A DNA stretch of 64,000 nucleotides from Korarchaeum sp964519515. Lineage in GTDB: Archaea > Korarchaeota > Korarchaeia > Korarchaeales > Korarchaeaceae. The notes under the pieces were generated by a model, which worked only from the letters and a program-made list of their open reading frames with translations, did not search any database and was not told where the DNA came from. Of the stretch, positions 16,304 through 24,948 are shown one piece after another (position 1 is the stretch's first letter; the number at the start of each line of letters is the position of its first letter). The stretch covers positions 1 to 64,000 of the forward strand of contig CAZFIJ010000042.1 of the NCBI GenBank assembly GCA_964519515.1. Reading direction: 5' to 3'. Made by a program: the position numbers and the translations under genes.

Positions 16304-17383
16304 TTGGAGATAGAATTCGAAGAAGAGCTTTCCTCGGACTTCGCTAGATGCATAAGCTGTGGCGGGTGTAACATACCCTGCCCGCTCTTCAACGTGGACC
16401 AGATCGAGAGCTCTGGCATGAGATCAAGGATTAAGATTTTATCAATGCTTTCCAAAGGGAAAATAGAACTTACAGAGGGTATCCTCAGACATGTGTTTAC
16501 TTGTGCTAACTGCGGAGTCTGTAATGATTACTGCCCAGTAGGGTTACGCCCCTTCGACTTACTCGTTAGGGCTAGGGGGTCTTTCATCGATATGGGTTAC
16601 GTCCCCCTAGTCACTGTGGATATAAGGAACTCTTTCAGGAGGGTGGGAACCCCTATAGGGGATGAGCTCATTAAGGGCAGCTGGTTGCCACCCGATTTCC
16701 AGCCCACGAAGAACTCTGAGACCCTATTCTTCGCCGGATGTTGGATGCATAAGGCCATAGAAGTTGCCTTGAATACGAGGAAACTCCTCGAAAGGATTTC
16801 CGGGGATATCACAACTATAGGCCCGAGCGAACCTTGCTCAGGCGCCCTTCTATACATATTAGGGGAGAAGGACCTCGCTGAGGACTCGAAGAGGAATTTA
16901 GAGGGCATGATCTCAGAGCTCAACCCTAAGCGTATTGTCTCCGGATGTTCACTCACGGCTAGGATTTACCCAGATCTCGGCTTCATAAATTTATCCTCTT
17001 ACATCTTGGATGCTATACACTCCGAAAAGATAAAGCTAGGTAAGATGAAGGGAAGGGATAATGTACTACCGATACCATCGTGCGGGAGAGATATTTCGTT
17101 CTTGGAGATACTAAAGAGCCTCAACGGCTTGAAGATCCTCGAAGCTCCAGAGTGGCTCTGTTGTGATTGCGGTTTCACTCTGATCTATAGGACCGATAGG
17201 AACATTTTCTCCAGATGGGTTCAGAAGGTGCTGTCGCTGGCAGAGGAACTGGGAGCGAATCACATAGTGATAGAAGATGCCGGATGCTATGCGATGATAA
17301 CGGAAGCTATGCAGACAAAGGGAAGGCTTAAAGGTATAAAAATTTCACATATATCCGGACTTATAATGGAACTTTTGAAATAG
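16304..17383 (+). CDS. Iron-sulfur oxidoreductase subunit (GlcF/HdrD-like)
   Basis: Two 4Fe-4S motifs are visible: CISCGGCNIPCP near residue 16 and CANCGVCNDYCP near 66. A CCG-type domain follows, whose second half has CCDCG near 287 and AGCYAM near 326. The first CCG repeat is altered (EPCSG). Such proteins pass electrons from the partner flavoprotein to a quinone or to another Fe-S carrier. TTG 16304 follows GAGGTGATC, which also contains the stop of the upstream gene. Its 3' end overlaps the convergent nucleotide-sugar dehydrogenase by 23 bases. Confidence 0.85.
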   Translation: MEIEFEEELSSDFARCISCGGCNIPCPLFNVDQIESSGMRSRIKILSMLSKGKIELTEGILRHVFTCANCGVCNDYCPVGLRPFDLLVRARGSFIDMGYVPLVTVDIRNSFRRVGTPIGDELIKGSWLPPDFQPTKNSETLFFAGCWMHKAIEVALNTRKLLERISGDITTIGPSEPCSGALLYILGEKDLAEDSKRNLEGMISELNPKRIVSGCSLTARIYPDLGFINLSSYILDAIHSEKIKLGKMKGRDNVLPIPSCGRDISFLEILKSLNGLKILEAPEWLCCDCGFTLIYRTDRNIFSRWVQKVLSLAEELGANHIVIEDAGCYAMITEAMQTKGRLKGIKISHISGLIMELLK

Positions 17384-18749
17384 TTTCGCTAAAAGCGAAT
17401 ACCTCATCCTTAATACGCCTCAGTGACGATAAATTACCTACAGAGATGTAGATGAAGCCCGAAGCTTCTGCTTTCTCCTTATCTATTATCAACCTTCCAT
17501 CTAAGAGCAGTACAGGATCCCTACCAACTAACTCCCTCACCCTCCCGAGATCCATCTGCTTGAACTCACTGTGATCGCTCACTATTACTATCGCATCAGC
17601 GTCCTTCACAGCTTCCTCGAGCCTATCATAAAACCTAGCCCCAAAAGATTCCTTCACGATAGGATCGTGGACTTTCACTCTATAACCTCTCCCCATCAAC
17701 TCACCTATCAGATATTTAGCGGGGGATTCTCTCGTATCGGCCACATCCCCTTTATAGGTCACGCCGAGTACACAGACGATCCCGCTCCCTGAGTTCTTCC
17801 ATCTGAGGAAGTCATCTATCAGATTTACATAATGAATGGGCATCGATTCATTTAACTCCCTAGCTATGTTTATTAACTCTGGTGAATATCCATTCTCTCT
17901 TGAGATCCAGGACAGGAACAGAGGGTCTTTCGTGAGGCAACTTCCACCGACCCCTATACCAGGTAAAAGCATATTCACTCTAGGATGCTTATTGACGAGT
18001 TCTCTGACCTTCCTGACATCGCTACCGAGAACCTCACAGATCCTCGCTACTTCGTTAGCGAAAGCTATGTTCACATCCCTATAAGCGTTCTCGACGAGTT
18101 TAGCTATCTCTGCGGTGAGAGGATCTGTTATCTCTATTTCACCTTTAACGAAGCATTCATATAATATTTTTGATAGTTCTGCAGATATGGGATCTTTCGC
18201 ACCGATTACTCTGTAATTGGATATCAATTCATCTATTAATTTCCCGGGCATCGCTCTCTCGGGACAATAGGATACGAACACGTCCTCCCCGGGCTTTAGG
18301 CCCGCTTTACCTATCTCAATGAGTAGGATATCGAAGGTCTTGGGAGGGAGAGTACTCTCAACTACTATGAGACCCCCCCTATTTATCGTCGATGATGCGA
18401 GCTTAATCGCATCCATCAGCATCCCGAGCTCTATAGTTCCGTTGACTCTGGGCGTGGGGACCGCTACTATTATCACATCAGATCCCTTCAGCTTCCTCTG
18501 ATCATTAGATGGGAAATATCTAGACCCTAAGTGCTTTAGCAAGAGATCTCTAACTTTTTTCTCATTTCTCAGCCTGGTTATTCCGTTGGATAGTTCTTCA
18601 ATGAGTTTAGAGTCCACATCGTAACCTATGACGCTGAACCCCGAATCCGCCAATAAGAGTGATAGAGGGAGGCCTATATATCCCTGACCTATCACTGATA
18701 TATGGGCGCTCCTATCCACTATCTTATTCTTGAGCTCATAGGGATTCAT
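17361..18749 (-). CDS. Nucleotide-sugar dehydrogenase (UDP-glucose/GDP-mannose/UDP-ManNAc dehydrogenase family)
   Basis: It oxidises a nucleotide sugar at C6 with NAD, supplying uronic acids for surface polysaccharide or glycoprotein glycans. The Rossmann motif GQGYIGLPLS is at about 22, the catalytic GGSCLTKDP near 266 and the third domain LGVTYKGDVADTRESPA near 329. The WecC-like dehydrogenases share these signatures, so the exact sugar is undetermined. It is transcribed alone, toward the GlcF-like gene. Confidence 0.9.
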   Translation of the reverse strand: MNPYELKNKIVDRSAHISVIGQGYIGLPLSLLLADSGFSVIGYDVDSKLIEELSNGITRLRNEKKVRDLLLKHLGSRYFPSNDQRKLKGSDVIIVAVPTPRVNGTIELGMLMDAIKLASSTINRGGLIVVESTLPPKTFDILLIEIGKAGLKPGEDVFVSYCPERAMPGKLIDELISNYRVIGAKDPISAELSKILYECFVKGEIEITDPLTAEIAKLVENAYRDVNIAFANEVARICEVLGSDVRKVRELVNKHPRVNMLLPGIGVGGSCLTKDPLFLSWISRENGYSPELINIARELNESMPIHYVNLIDDFLRWKNSGSGIVCVLGVTYKGDVADTRESPAKYLIGELMGRGYRVKVHDPIVKESFGARFYDRLEEAVKDADAIVIVSDHSEFKQMDLGRVRELVGRDPVLLLDGRLIIDKEKAEASGFIYISVGNLSSLRRIKDEVFAFSETISKVPL

Positions 18750-18844
18750 TTTAGGTCCTGGATACGAGCCATCGACCCCTCAAAAACGGTACTATTGAAA
18801 CAGATGAAACTGATGAAAACGAGTATTTTAGGGAGTATTAACCG

Positions 18845-19048
18845 TTATACGAGAGTACCCTGCCTCTCTCTGACCTTCAGCCTTGTTATATAACCTGCTA
18901 TTCTATTCCTGTAAACCTTAGATTTTATCTCAGCTATCTGAGATAAGATCATCTTATTATGCTCAAAGTCCTCAGTCCATAGATCAGGGTACTGTTTAAC
19001 GAGCTTGTATGCCACTCTCTTTATCGCCCTCTCTCTTACCGTCCCCAT
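18845..19048 (-). CDS. rps17e: Small-subunit ribosomal protein eS17
   Basis: A 67-aa protein shared by archaea and eukaryotes and absent from bacteria. The sequence MGTVRERAIKRVAYKLV, then DFEHNKMILSQIAEI and RNRIAGYITRL, matches the eS17 family closely, and its short length is the archaeal form. It is divergent from the guide-RNA-like locus and dnaG. Confidence 0.95.
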   Translation of the reverse strand: MGTVRERAIKRVAYKLVKQYPDLWTEDFEHNKMILSQIAEIKSKVYRNRIAGYITRLKVRERQGTLV

Positions 19049-19107
19049 ACTGATCCTCGAATTGGAGCATCAGCCATTATTAAGCGTTACCACTGAGGGG
19101 CGAAGAG

Positions 19108-19117
19108 ATTATATTTA
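19108..19117 (+). promoter_or_regulatory. TATA box of the putative guide RNA
   Basis: ATTATATTTA is centred 26 bases before the first base of the long stem at 19139, the spacing expected between an archaeal TATA box and the transcription start. Confidence 0.5.
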
Positions 19118-19138
19118 GCGACAAGTGACGTATTAGTA

Positions 19139-19225
19139 CCGCCCGCCACCAAATGACCCCGGAGGTAGAGAGGAAAGCGTGGGCTGATCCGTGACCTCTG
19201 GGGACTAGTTGGCGGGCGGACATTG
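19139..19225 (+). ncRNA. Putative H/ACA-type guide RNA
   Basis: CCGCCCGCCA (19139-19148) pairs perfectly with TGGCGGGCGG (19210-19219) and is followed at once by ACA (19220-19222). An internal loop (CCAAATGA left, ACTAGT right) separates this from a second stem, CCCCGGAGGT (19157-19166) with ACCTCTGGGG (19194-19203), nine Watson-Crick pairs plus one G-U. The apical part has an AGAGA/GUGA purine-rich kink-turn-like junction, where L7Ae would bind. The right pocket strand plus the 10-bp lower stem places ACA 16 bases from the upper stem, within the normal range for archaeal H/ACA guides. The GC-rich island and the correctly placed TATA box support a real gene. The predicted target would be ACUAGU-UN-UCAUUUGG; I could not match it to an rRNA. 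Confidence 0.55.
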
Positions 19226-19248
19226 AGTTTAGGGGGAGGATTAGCTTT

Positions 19249-20454
19249 ATGGAGAGTAAGAAGGAAGCTACGCACCCTAAATATATTGCTAAGCTTGAAG
19301 TATCGGTAAATGGTGTTGTGGAGACTAGCGATGTCATAGGAGCGATATTCGGGCAGTTAGAGGGTCTTTTAGGCCCTGAATTGGAGCTCAAAGACCTTCA
19401 AAGGACTGGAAAAATTGGTAGGATAAATATAAGGTTGAGGAGAGAGGGCGAGGGTTCGAAGGGGATAGTTGAGCTCTATTCAGGGCTAGATAAGGTAAGA
19501 ACGGCCCTTCTAGTCGCAGCTATGGAGACGATTGACAAAGTCGGTCCGTACCAGGCGAGCTTCAAGCTCATAAAGATAGTAGACGAGAGGGAGGAGAGGA
19601 GGAATGATATAGCAAGGAGAGCCGCTGAGATACTGAGGAATTGGTCAATAGAGAAGGAAGATAGCTTCAGAAGGCTCATAGAATTTGTAGAGAGGGAGAG
19701 CGCTAAGTCCAACTTCATACTCTACGGGGAGGAGCAGTTACCGGCTGGCAGAGGGATAGAGGAAGCATCGGAGATAATAGTAGTAGAGGGAAGAGCTGAT
19801 GTCATGAACTTACTTAAGTACGGTTTTGATAACGTAATAGCCATGGGAGGGGCTTTAGAGAGAGTTCCTAAATCTTTAGAGAAATTAATAGAAGAGAAAG
19901 AGGCCATAGCTTTCGTAGATGGAGATAGAGGTGGCGAAATGGTCCTAAGGACTCTCTTAGAGCAAACAGATATAGATTATGTGGCTAGAGCACCTGAGGG
20001 AAAGGTAGTGGAGGAATTGACTGCTAAAGAGATAAGAAAAGCTCTCTCATCCGCTGTACCAGCGGAAGAAGTGAGAAGGGAGCTCGGGATATCTCCGCCT
20101 AAAGCGAAACTCTTTACCGAGCCTGAGGCGCATGAGACGAGATCAGCTAGGGAGATAAATGAGAGGATAATCAGGGTCCCGGAGATGTTCAGGGGGTTTT
20201 ATGAGAGGGTCATGAATACCGATAAGGTTATCCTTCTAGATGAAGACCTCAGGGTCCTCAAGGAGACATCAGTCGCAGAGCTCCTGAATGAACTGAACGA
20301 AATGAAGGGTGTGAGATACATAATATATGATAGGATAGTTACCCAGAGGATAGTTGATAAGGCTTACGAGATCGGTGTTAAGGCGATAGTTGGGAACGTA
20401 GCTAAGGATATCGTAAGGAAGGGCGTTGGTCTCGCGATCTACACGATACAGTGA
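19249..20454 (+). CDS. dnaG: Archaeal DnaG-like TOPRIM protein
   Basis: Archaeal DnaG has a bacterial-primase TOPRIM domain and has been linked both to primer synthesis and to the exosome. The 401-aa protein has a helical N-terminal domain. The TOPRIM domain starts at about 174 (EIIVVEGRADVMNLL), with E180 and the acidic pair in FVDGDRGG (D224, D226). The start is ATG 19249 after GGGGGAGGA. It lies immediately downstream of the guide-RNA-like element and 13 bases ahead of pelota. Confidence 0.94.
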   Translation: MESKKEATHPKYIAKLEVSVNGVVETSDVIGAIFGQLEGLLGPELELKDLQRTGKIGRINIRLRREGEGSKGIVELYSGLDKVRTALLVAAMETIDKVGPYQASFKLIKIVDEREERRNDIARRAAEILRNWSIEKEDSFRRLIEFVERESAKSNFILYGEEQLPAGRGIEEASEIIVVEGRADVMNLLKYGFDNVIAMGGALERVPKSLEKLIEEKEAIAFVDGDRGGEMVLRTLLEQTDIDYVARAPEGKVVEELTAKEIRKALSSAVPAEEVRRELGISPPKAKLFTEPEAHETRSAREINERIIRVPEMFRGFYERVMNTDKVILLDEDLRVLKETSVAELLNELNEMKGVRYIIYDRIVTQRIVDKAYEIGVKAIVGNVAKDIVRKGVGLAIYTIQ

Positions 20455-20467
20455 TTAGGTGGATGAA

Positions 20468-21535
20468 GTGAGGATATTGGAGGAGGACCTCAAGAGAGGT
20501 CTCATTAAGCTTAGAGTAGATAACTTAAACGATATCTATTGGTTGGCCTCTATAATTGAAGAAGGAGACCTCATTACGATGAAAACACTCAGAAGAGTGA
20601 AGCAGGAGGGGATAAGAGCTGATAGTGGTGAGAGGATCCCTATGATACTGACTATAGAGGTCGATAAGGTGAAGCTAGATCCATATTCATCTAGATTGAG
20701 GATATCCGGCGTTGTGAGGGTTGGTCCAGATAAATTCGGAATCCAGGGGCAACATCATACCTTTTCCGTTGATGAGGGATCTTCCTTGACAATAATAAAG
20801 AAAGAATGGAAGAAAACTCACTTGGAGATATTGAAGAGGGCTGAGAGCATGTCTGAGAAGGGAGAGATTCTTCTCGTAGCTATGGATGATGAAGGTGCTA
20901 CTATAGCGAAGGCGAGCTCCATGAGGGTCGAGGAGATCACTTACATAAGGTCGAGGCTACCATCTAAGATGGATACGAGAGGAAGGGAGGGGGAGGAGAG
21001 GAGATACTTCTCAGAAATTTTAGATACCATAAGGGAGCTTTACTCCAAGGTAAAACCTAGAGCGATAGTTATAGGAGGGCCTGGCTTCTTCAAAGATAGG
21101 TTCCTTTCCTATGCGAGGGCCAAGGACCCGGAGATAGGGGAGAAGATGAGGGAAGGGGATGCTAGTAACGCTACATTCTCAGGGGTGCTGGAGATGATAA
21201 GGAGAGGGGAAGCAGATAAGGTGCTGAGGGAGCTAGATCTTGCCAAAGATATGGCTGCTGTTGAGGAGATATTTGAGCTACTATCTAAAAATTCCGATTT
21301 AGTGACTTATGGGGTCGAGGAGGTATTAAAGGCAGTGAACCAGGGCGCCGCTGAGATCGTCCTCATATCAGCCTCAGTGTTCTTCGATCCAGATATGAGG
21401 GATGAGGTATTCTCGTTAATCGAAGGATGCGAGAGGACGAGAGCTGAATTCAGGATAATTGACTCAGCAAGTGAACCGGGAGAGAAGTTAGACGCTATAG
21501 GTGGAATAGCAGCTAAGCTCAGGTATCGCATCTAA
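20468..21535 (+). CDS. pelA: Pelota (aPelota) mRNA surveillance factor
   Basis: aPelota recognises stalled ribosomes and, with aABCE1 and aEF1A, splits them. The N-terminal domain (RILEEDLKRGLIKLRVDNLNDIYWL) is the Sm-like RNA-binding fold, followed by the two eRF1-like domains. As in other pelotas, the GGQ release loop is absent. GTG 20459 is possible, but GTG 20468 gives the family-typical N-terminus (M-R-I-L-E-E-D) and a better RBS spacing from AGGTGGATG. It is translationally close to dnaG. Confidence 0.92.
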   Translation: MRILEEDLKRGLIKLRVDNLNDIYWLASIIEEGDLITMKTLRRVKQEGIRADSGERIPMILTIEVDKVKLDPYSSRLRISGVVRVGPDKFGIQGQHHTFSVDEGSSLTIIKKEWKKTHLEILKRAESMSEKGEILLVAMDDEGATIAKASSMRVEEITYIRSRLPSKMDTRGREGEERRYFSEILDTIRELYSKVKPRAIVIGGPGFFKDRFLSYARAKDPEIGEKMREGDASNATFSGVLEMIRRGEADKVLRELDLAKDMAAVEEIFELLSKNSDLVTYGVEEVLKAVNQGAAEIVLISASVFFDPDMRDEVFSLIEGCERTRAEFRIIDSASEPGEKLDAIGGIAAKLRYRI

Positions 21536-21648
21536 TATGTAATACTTCCGTACTCATAGCAGCGGTAATTCTCTCAATTTGAGCTTCTTCAAGTAGATCC
21601 CTAAGAGCCCAATGAACAAGGACCTGCAACTCGGAGCGATGTTAGGTA

Positions 21649-22359
21649 TTAGAGTTCCTCGCTTAACCTCTCATCGAACCATCTCTTGACGCTCTTCAGT
21701 TTGAGGATGGCCTCCTCCGCAGTTTCAATGGGTAGGAGTCTATAACATATGTACAACCCAGTCTTCCCCACGACCCTCCTCTTGGTCAGGATGGTTATCC
21801 TTTCCTTAATGACTCCCTCGTCGATACCTAATATCCTCGCTGTAGCACTCTCATAACCGATTACAGGGAATACTAGATGACCAGTTTCCACTGGGAAAAT
21901 AAGTTTCAGCTCTTTATTCACTCCTGGCTTTCTGATACCCCTTTCTATCTCCTCCAAGCTCACTTTACCACCGAAATTGTAGAACTCCCTCTCGCTCCTT
22001 CTAATGGATCCCAGAGGGATAGAGACGACGAGCTCTTCATCGAAGTGTATATGATATTTCGGTATGCTTCTGGGCGATGCTTGAACTATCTCCCTGTAAT
22101 ATGGATTACCCAACTCACTGGAGAGTATATCCTCTATGAAGGATAGGGGAAGGGAATAATCCAATACTATTACATCGAGATCGCTCTCTTTCCTCACGTC
22201 ACCCCTTGCGACACTCCCATAAATGAATCCAGTAATACCGATTTTCCTCAGAACCCTCAGGACATGAGCCCCTCTGCCCCTCTTCTTCCTCAGTAACTCC
22301 CATCTATCCTCATCGTATACTTCCTCGCCCTCAGGCTTTATATTGAGTGATTCATACAC
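21649..22359 (-). CDS. Predicted nucleotidyltransferase (MNT/Pol-beta superfamily)
   Basis: The motif GFIYGSVARGDVRKESDLDVIVLD at about residues 44-67 supplies the GS helix signature and the two catalytic Asp of the Pol-beta nucleotidyltransferase fold. The remaining 170 residues contain a histidine-rich KYHIHFDEE stretch and a C-terminal helical region with no family I recognise. Archaeal relatives are uncharacterised, and the substrate is unknown. Its start is only 9 bases from the divergent Ncs6-like gene, and the TATA-like element for this gene (TAAAAATATG, 22384-22393) lies inside that gene's coding sequence. Confidence 0.75.
   Translation of the reverse strand: MYESLNIKPEGEEVYDEDRWELLRKKRGRGAHVLRVLRKIGITGFIYGSVARGDVRKESDLDVIVLDYSLPLSFIEDILSSELGNPYYREIVQASPRSIPKYHIHFDEELVVSIPLGSIRRSEREFYNFGGKVSLEEIERGIRKPGVNKELKLIFPVETGHLVFPVIGYESATARILGIDEGVIKERITILTKRRVVGKTGLYICYRLLPIETAEEAILKLKSVKRWFDERLSEEL
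22334..22345 (+). promoter_or_regulatory. TATA-like box of the degenerate Ncs6-like gene
   Basis: GGCTTTATATTG lies about 28 bases before the ATG at 22369 and within the coding sequence of the divergent nucleotidyltransferase. Together with the reciprocal element at 22384-22393, it makes the two promoters overlap the opposite genes. Confidence 0.4.
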
Positions 22360-22368
22360 CTGATTCAG

Positions 22369-23037
22369 ATGATGGATTCCCCTAAAAATATGATATGCTC
22401 GAGGTGCGGATCCCCCGACGTGGTTTTGATCAGGAGATACTCGGGGGAGATTTTGTGCGAGAACTGCTTGAGGGATTCCCTATTGAGCCGTATGAAGCGT
22501 ACTGTTAGCAAATATAGTTTATTATCGAGGGAGGATAACATATTATTCTTAAGGACGAAACTACCCTACGCGGAGATCCTCTTCGATCTTTTCATGGAGA
22601 TGGAGTCTAAATTTCCCGTTAAAATAAGTTCGATAGATCTGGATTTTGATTCTAGAGATGAGATAGTTGACCTGCTCCGGGAGATATCGAGGAATCTCAT
22701 TTCCTCTAGGGAAAAGGTGGTTCTTCCATTGATCCTTGACGATGCTGTTTCCCTACTCCTGAGATCAATATTTACTGGCTCTCCAGATTTCCTAATAATA
22801 TCAGGTAGACTTTACCTCCTCTTAAATGAGTTAAGCAATTTCGTTGCCCCTTTCATCGAGATACCAGTTGAGGAGTTATCAGCTCTCTGCGGAGGCTCCA
22901 GATATGAGGTCAGAGATCCCTATATGAGGATGGTAGAGGAGTTCGAGGAGGAGAGTCCGGGGATCAGATTCAATATTTTGAGGTTCATGGAAAGAGCAGA
23001 TTTTTTAAGAGCGATGGGGCTCGGTAATCGAAAGTGA
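22369..23037 (+). CDS. Degenerate Ncs6/TtuA-family protein without PP-loop (Ncs2-like)
   Basis: The N-terminal zinc finger is conserved (CSRCG at 10, CENC near 31, then the RMKRTVSKYSLL helix). The family's SGGKDS ATP-binding loop is replaced by FLRTKLPYA. Later landmarks follow family order: LILDDAVSLLLRSIFTGS corresponds to HNLDD..QT...NL..GD, FVAPFIEIPVEELSALCGG to the REI..Y region, and DPYMRMVEEFEEESPGIRF to KCP....R..I..IE..NPG. The catalytic CxxC pair, the KCP Cys, the second zinc finger and about 70 central residues are missing. Eukaryotic Ncs2/CTU2 is a similarly inactivated partner of Ncs6/CTU1; by analogy this may pair with the intact enzyme at 45222-46208. Without that context it would be called hypothetical. 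Confidence 0.7.
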   Translation: MMDSPKNMICSRCGSPDVVLIRRYSGEILCENCLRDSLLSRMKRTVSKYSLLSREDNILFLRTKLPYAEILFDLFMEMESKFPVKISSIDLDFDSRDEIVDLLREISRNLISSREKVVLPLILDDAVSLLLRSIFTGSPDFLIISGRLYLLLNELSNFVAPFIEIPVEELSALCGGSRYEVRDPYMRMVEEFEEESPGIRFNILRFMERADFLRAMGLGNRK

Positions 23038-23049
23038 TAAGGTGGTAAC

Positions 23050-24489
23050 ATGTCCGAGAGAGAGGCATATGAGGTCGTACCTAAGGGTGAGGATTTCTCT
23101 AGGTGGTTCGATGAGGTGATCTTCAAATCGGAGATACTTGATGAGAGATATCCCGTGAAGGGAATGTACGTTTGGCTTCCATACGGATACGAGCTTATGG
23201 AAAACATAATGAGCATAATGGAGAGACTTTTAAGACAGACTGGACATAAGAGAGTATATTTCCCTTCAATAGTCCCTGAAAGCGTCCTTAGTAGGGAGTT
23301 CAGATTCATAAAGGGTTTTCAGGATTCCGTGTTCTGGGTAACTAAGCTCGGAAGACAGGACGCCCCTGAGAAGCTCGCTCTCAGGCCCACCAGTGAGGCT
23401 ATAATGTATGAAGTCCTCTCTAGATGGATAAGTAGCTATAGAGATCTCCCGATAAGGATCTACCAGATAGCCCCTATCTACAGGTATGAGACTAAGGCCA
23501 CGAGACCTATGTTGAGAGTTAGGGAAGTCGCGTTCTTTAAGGAAGGTCACACATTTCATGCGACATACGAGGAAGCCGTTGAACAAGTTAACTTAGAGGT
23601 CTGGATATACAAGAGCTTCTACGATGAGCTCCTCATCCCTTACATAGTGGTCAAGACGATGCCATGGGACACCTTCCCAGGGGCTCTTTACAATTACGAT
23701 ATAGTCACTATAATGCCAGATGGAAAGGCCCTGGAGTTAGGGAGCGCGATAAATTTCGGTGATCTATTCGCTAAGACATACGACCTGACTTACATGGATG
23801 AGGATGGGAAGAAGAAGAACGTCAACACCACATCCTTTGGGATATCGGAGAGATCCCTCGCTGCCGTCATCGCGATACATGGAGATGACAGAGGCTTGAG
23901 GCTCCCTCCGAAGATAGCACCGATACAGATAGTCATAGTTCCCATCCCGACGAAGGATTACGAGGAGAGGATACTGGAGTACTCTAGGGAAGTGAAGTCA
24001 ACGCTCGAGAGGAGCTTCAGGGTCCATCTCGATGAGGGTGAGGAGAGGCCAGGCTACAAGTTCTATAAATGGGAGATGAAAGGCGTCCCCATTAGGATAG
24101 AGATCGGGAGAAATGAACTAGAGAGAAGGGAAGTTACGGCGTTCAGGAGAGACAAGATGGAGAGGAAAACTATACCCTTTGACGAATTAAATGAGAGGAT
24201 CTCCGAGCTCTTAAAGGATATAGAGAGAGTTCTCTCTGAACAGGCATGGAACTACTTTATGAAAAGGATATTCCACGCTAGGAATATGGAGGAGCTCATT
24301 GAGAATATCAAAACTAAGGTGGTATCGTTCGCATGGTGTGGTAAAGAGGAGTGTGGCCATGAGGTTGAGGAGAAGGGCGGCTACGGTCTCTTAGGATATG
24401 AAGAGGATGCTCTGAAGGGCAGAGGGGAGAAGTGTATCGTTTGCGGTGATGAGGCCAGACATAGGTGTTGGATAGGAAGATCTTATTGA
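23050..24489 (+). CDS. proS: Prolyl-tRNA synthetase, archaeal/eukaryotic type
   Basis: A class II synthetase that attaches proline to tRNA(Pro). The 479-aa protein lacks the bacterial editing insertion and has the eukaryote/archaeal C-terminal domain with a zinc-binding-like cysteine cluster (AWCGKEECGHEVEEKG and CIVCGDEA). Motif 2 (YETKATRPMLRVREVAFFKEGHT) and motif 3 (ISERSLAAVIAIHGDDRGLRLP) are intact. ATG 23050 follows AAGGTGG and lies 12 bases after the Ncs6-like gene, so the two are probably co-transcribed. Confidence 0.97.
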   Translation: MSEREAYEVVPKGEDFSRWFDEVIFKSEILDERYPVKGMYVWLPYGYELMENIMSIMERLLRQTGHKRVYFPSIVPESVLSREFRFIKGFQDSVFWVTKLGRQDAPEKLALRPTSEAIMYEVLSRWISSYRDLPIRIYQIAPIYRYETKATRPMLRVREVAFFKEGHTFHATYEEAVEQVNLEVWIYKSFYDELLIPYIVVKTMPWDTFPGALYNYDIVTIMPDGKALELGSAINFGDLFAKTYDLTYMDEDGKKKNVNTTSFGISERSLAAVIAIHGDDRGLRLPPKIAPIQIVIVPIPTKDYEERILEYSREVKSTLERSFRVHLDEGEERPGYKFYKWEMKGVPIRIEIGRNELERREVTAFRRDKMERKTIPFDELNERISELLKDIERVLSEQAWNYFMKRIFHARNMEELIENIKTKVVSFAWCGKEECGHEVEEKGGYGLLGYEEDALKGRGEKCIVCGDEARHRCWIGRSY

Positions 24490-24606
24490 ATTCTCTTTTT
24501 AAAAACCTCTTCTATTTATCATAATCACTCTTATTGTCTGGCAGTGGATTACCTTCCCCAGAGGAAACCTTTTATTCTGGAGGTGGTATGCTGAGCGGGT
24601 GATAGT

Positions 24607-24948
24607 ATGACAAAAAAGAGAAAGAACAGGGGTAGGAAGTTGGGAGGATCTGGACATGAGAGAACTGTTCAATGCTCACAATGCGGGAGGGTTATACCAG
24701 CTGATAAGGCAGTGAAGGTAACGAAATGGACGTCTCCCGTAGGTGGGAGCTTGGGGAAAGATCTGGAGAGGCAAGGGGCCTATATCTCTAAGAGACTTGA
24801 GACCAGGTATTACTGCGTGAGCTGTGCAGTCTACTTGGGCATAGTCAGACCAAGGGCAGAGGAGGAGAGGAAGGAGGCCTTGCCAATAAATAGACCGTAT
24901 ACAAAGAAACAGGTATCCAATTTACCGCTCAAATTCCTCAAGGTCTGA
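24607..24948 (+). CDS. rps26e: Small-subunit ribosomal protein eS26
   Basis: This 113-aa protein has the eS26 N-terminus KKRKNRGRKLGGSGHER and zinc-binding pairs CSQC (near 23) and CVSC (near 71). eS26 is found in eukaryotes and in Crenarchaeota/Korarchaeota-type archaea but is missing from most euryarchaea, so it is a useful lineage marker. It has its own upstream region with a GCGGGTGATAGT RBS. Its stop codon abuts the convergent polymerase gene. Confidence 0.93.
   Translation: MTKKRKNRGRKLGGSGHERTVQCSQCGRVIPADKAVKVTKWTSPVGGSLGKDLERQGAYISKRLETRYYCVSCAVYLGIVRPRAEEERKEALPINRPYTKKQVSNLPLKFLKV

Noticed and set aside
18790..18844. Box C/D-like sequence (GATGAAACTGATGAAAA)
   Set aside because: C and D-like words overlap with no room for guide segments and no closing stem, so it does not form a C/D RNA.
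19080..19391. Minus-strand ORFs opposite the guide-RNA-like locus and dnaG
   Set aside because: They coincide with the GC-rich stems and the dnaG N-terminus and have no homology or RBS.
21536..21648. Spacer after pelota checked for a small gene or RNA
   Set aside because: Stops occur in all frames on both strands and no stable paired structure or box motif was seen.
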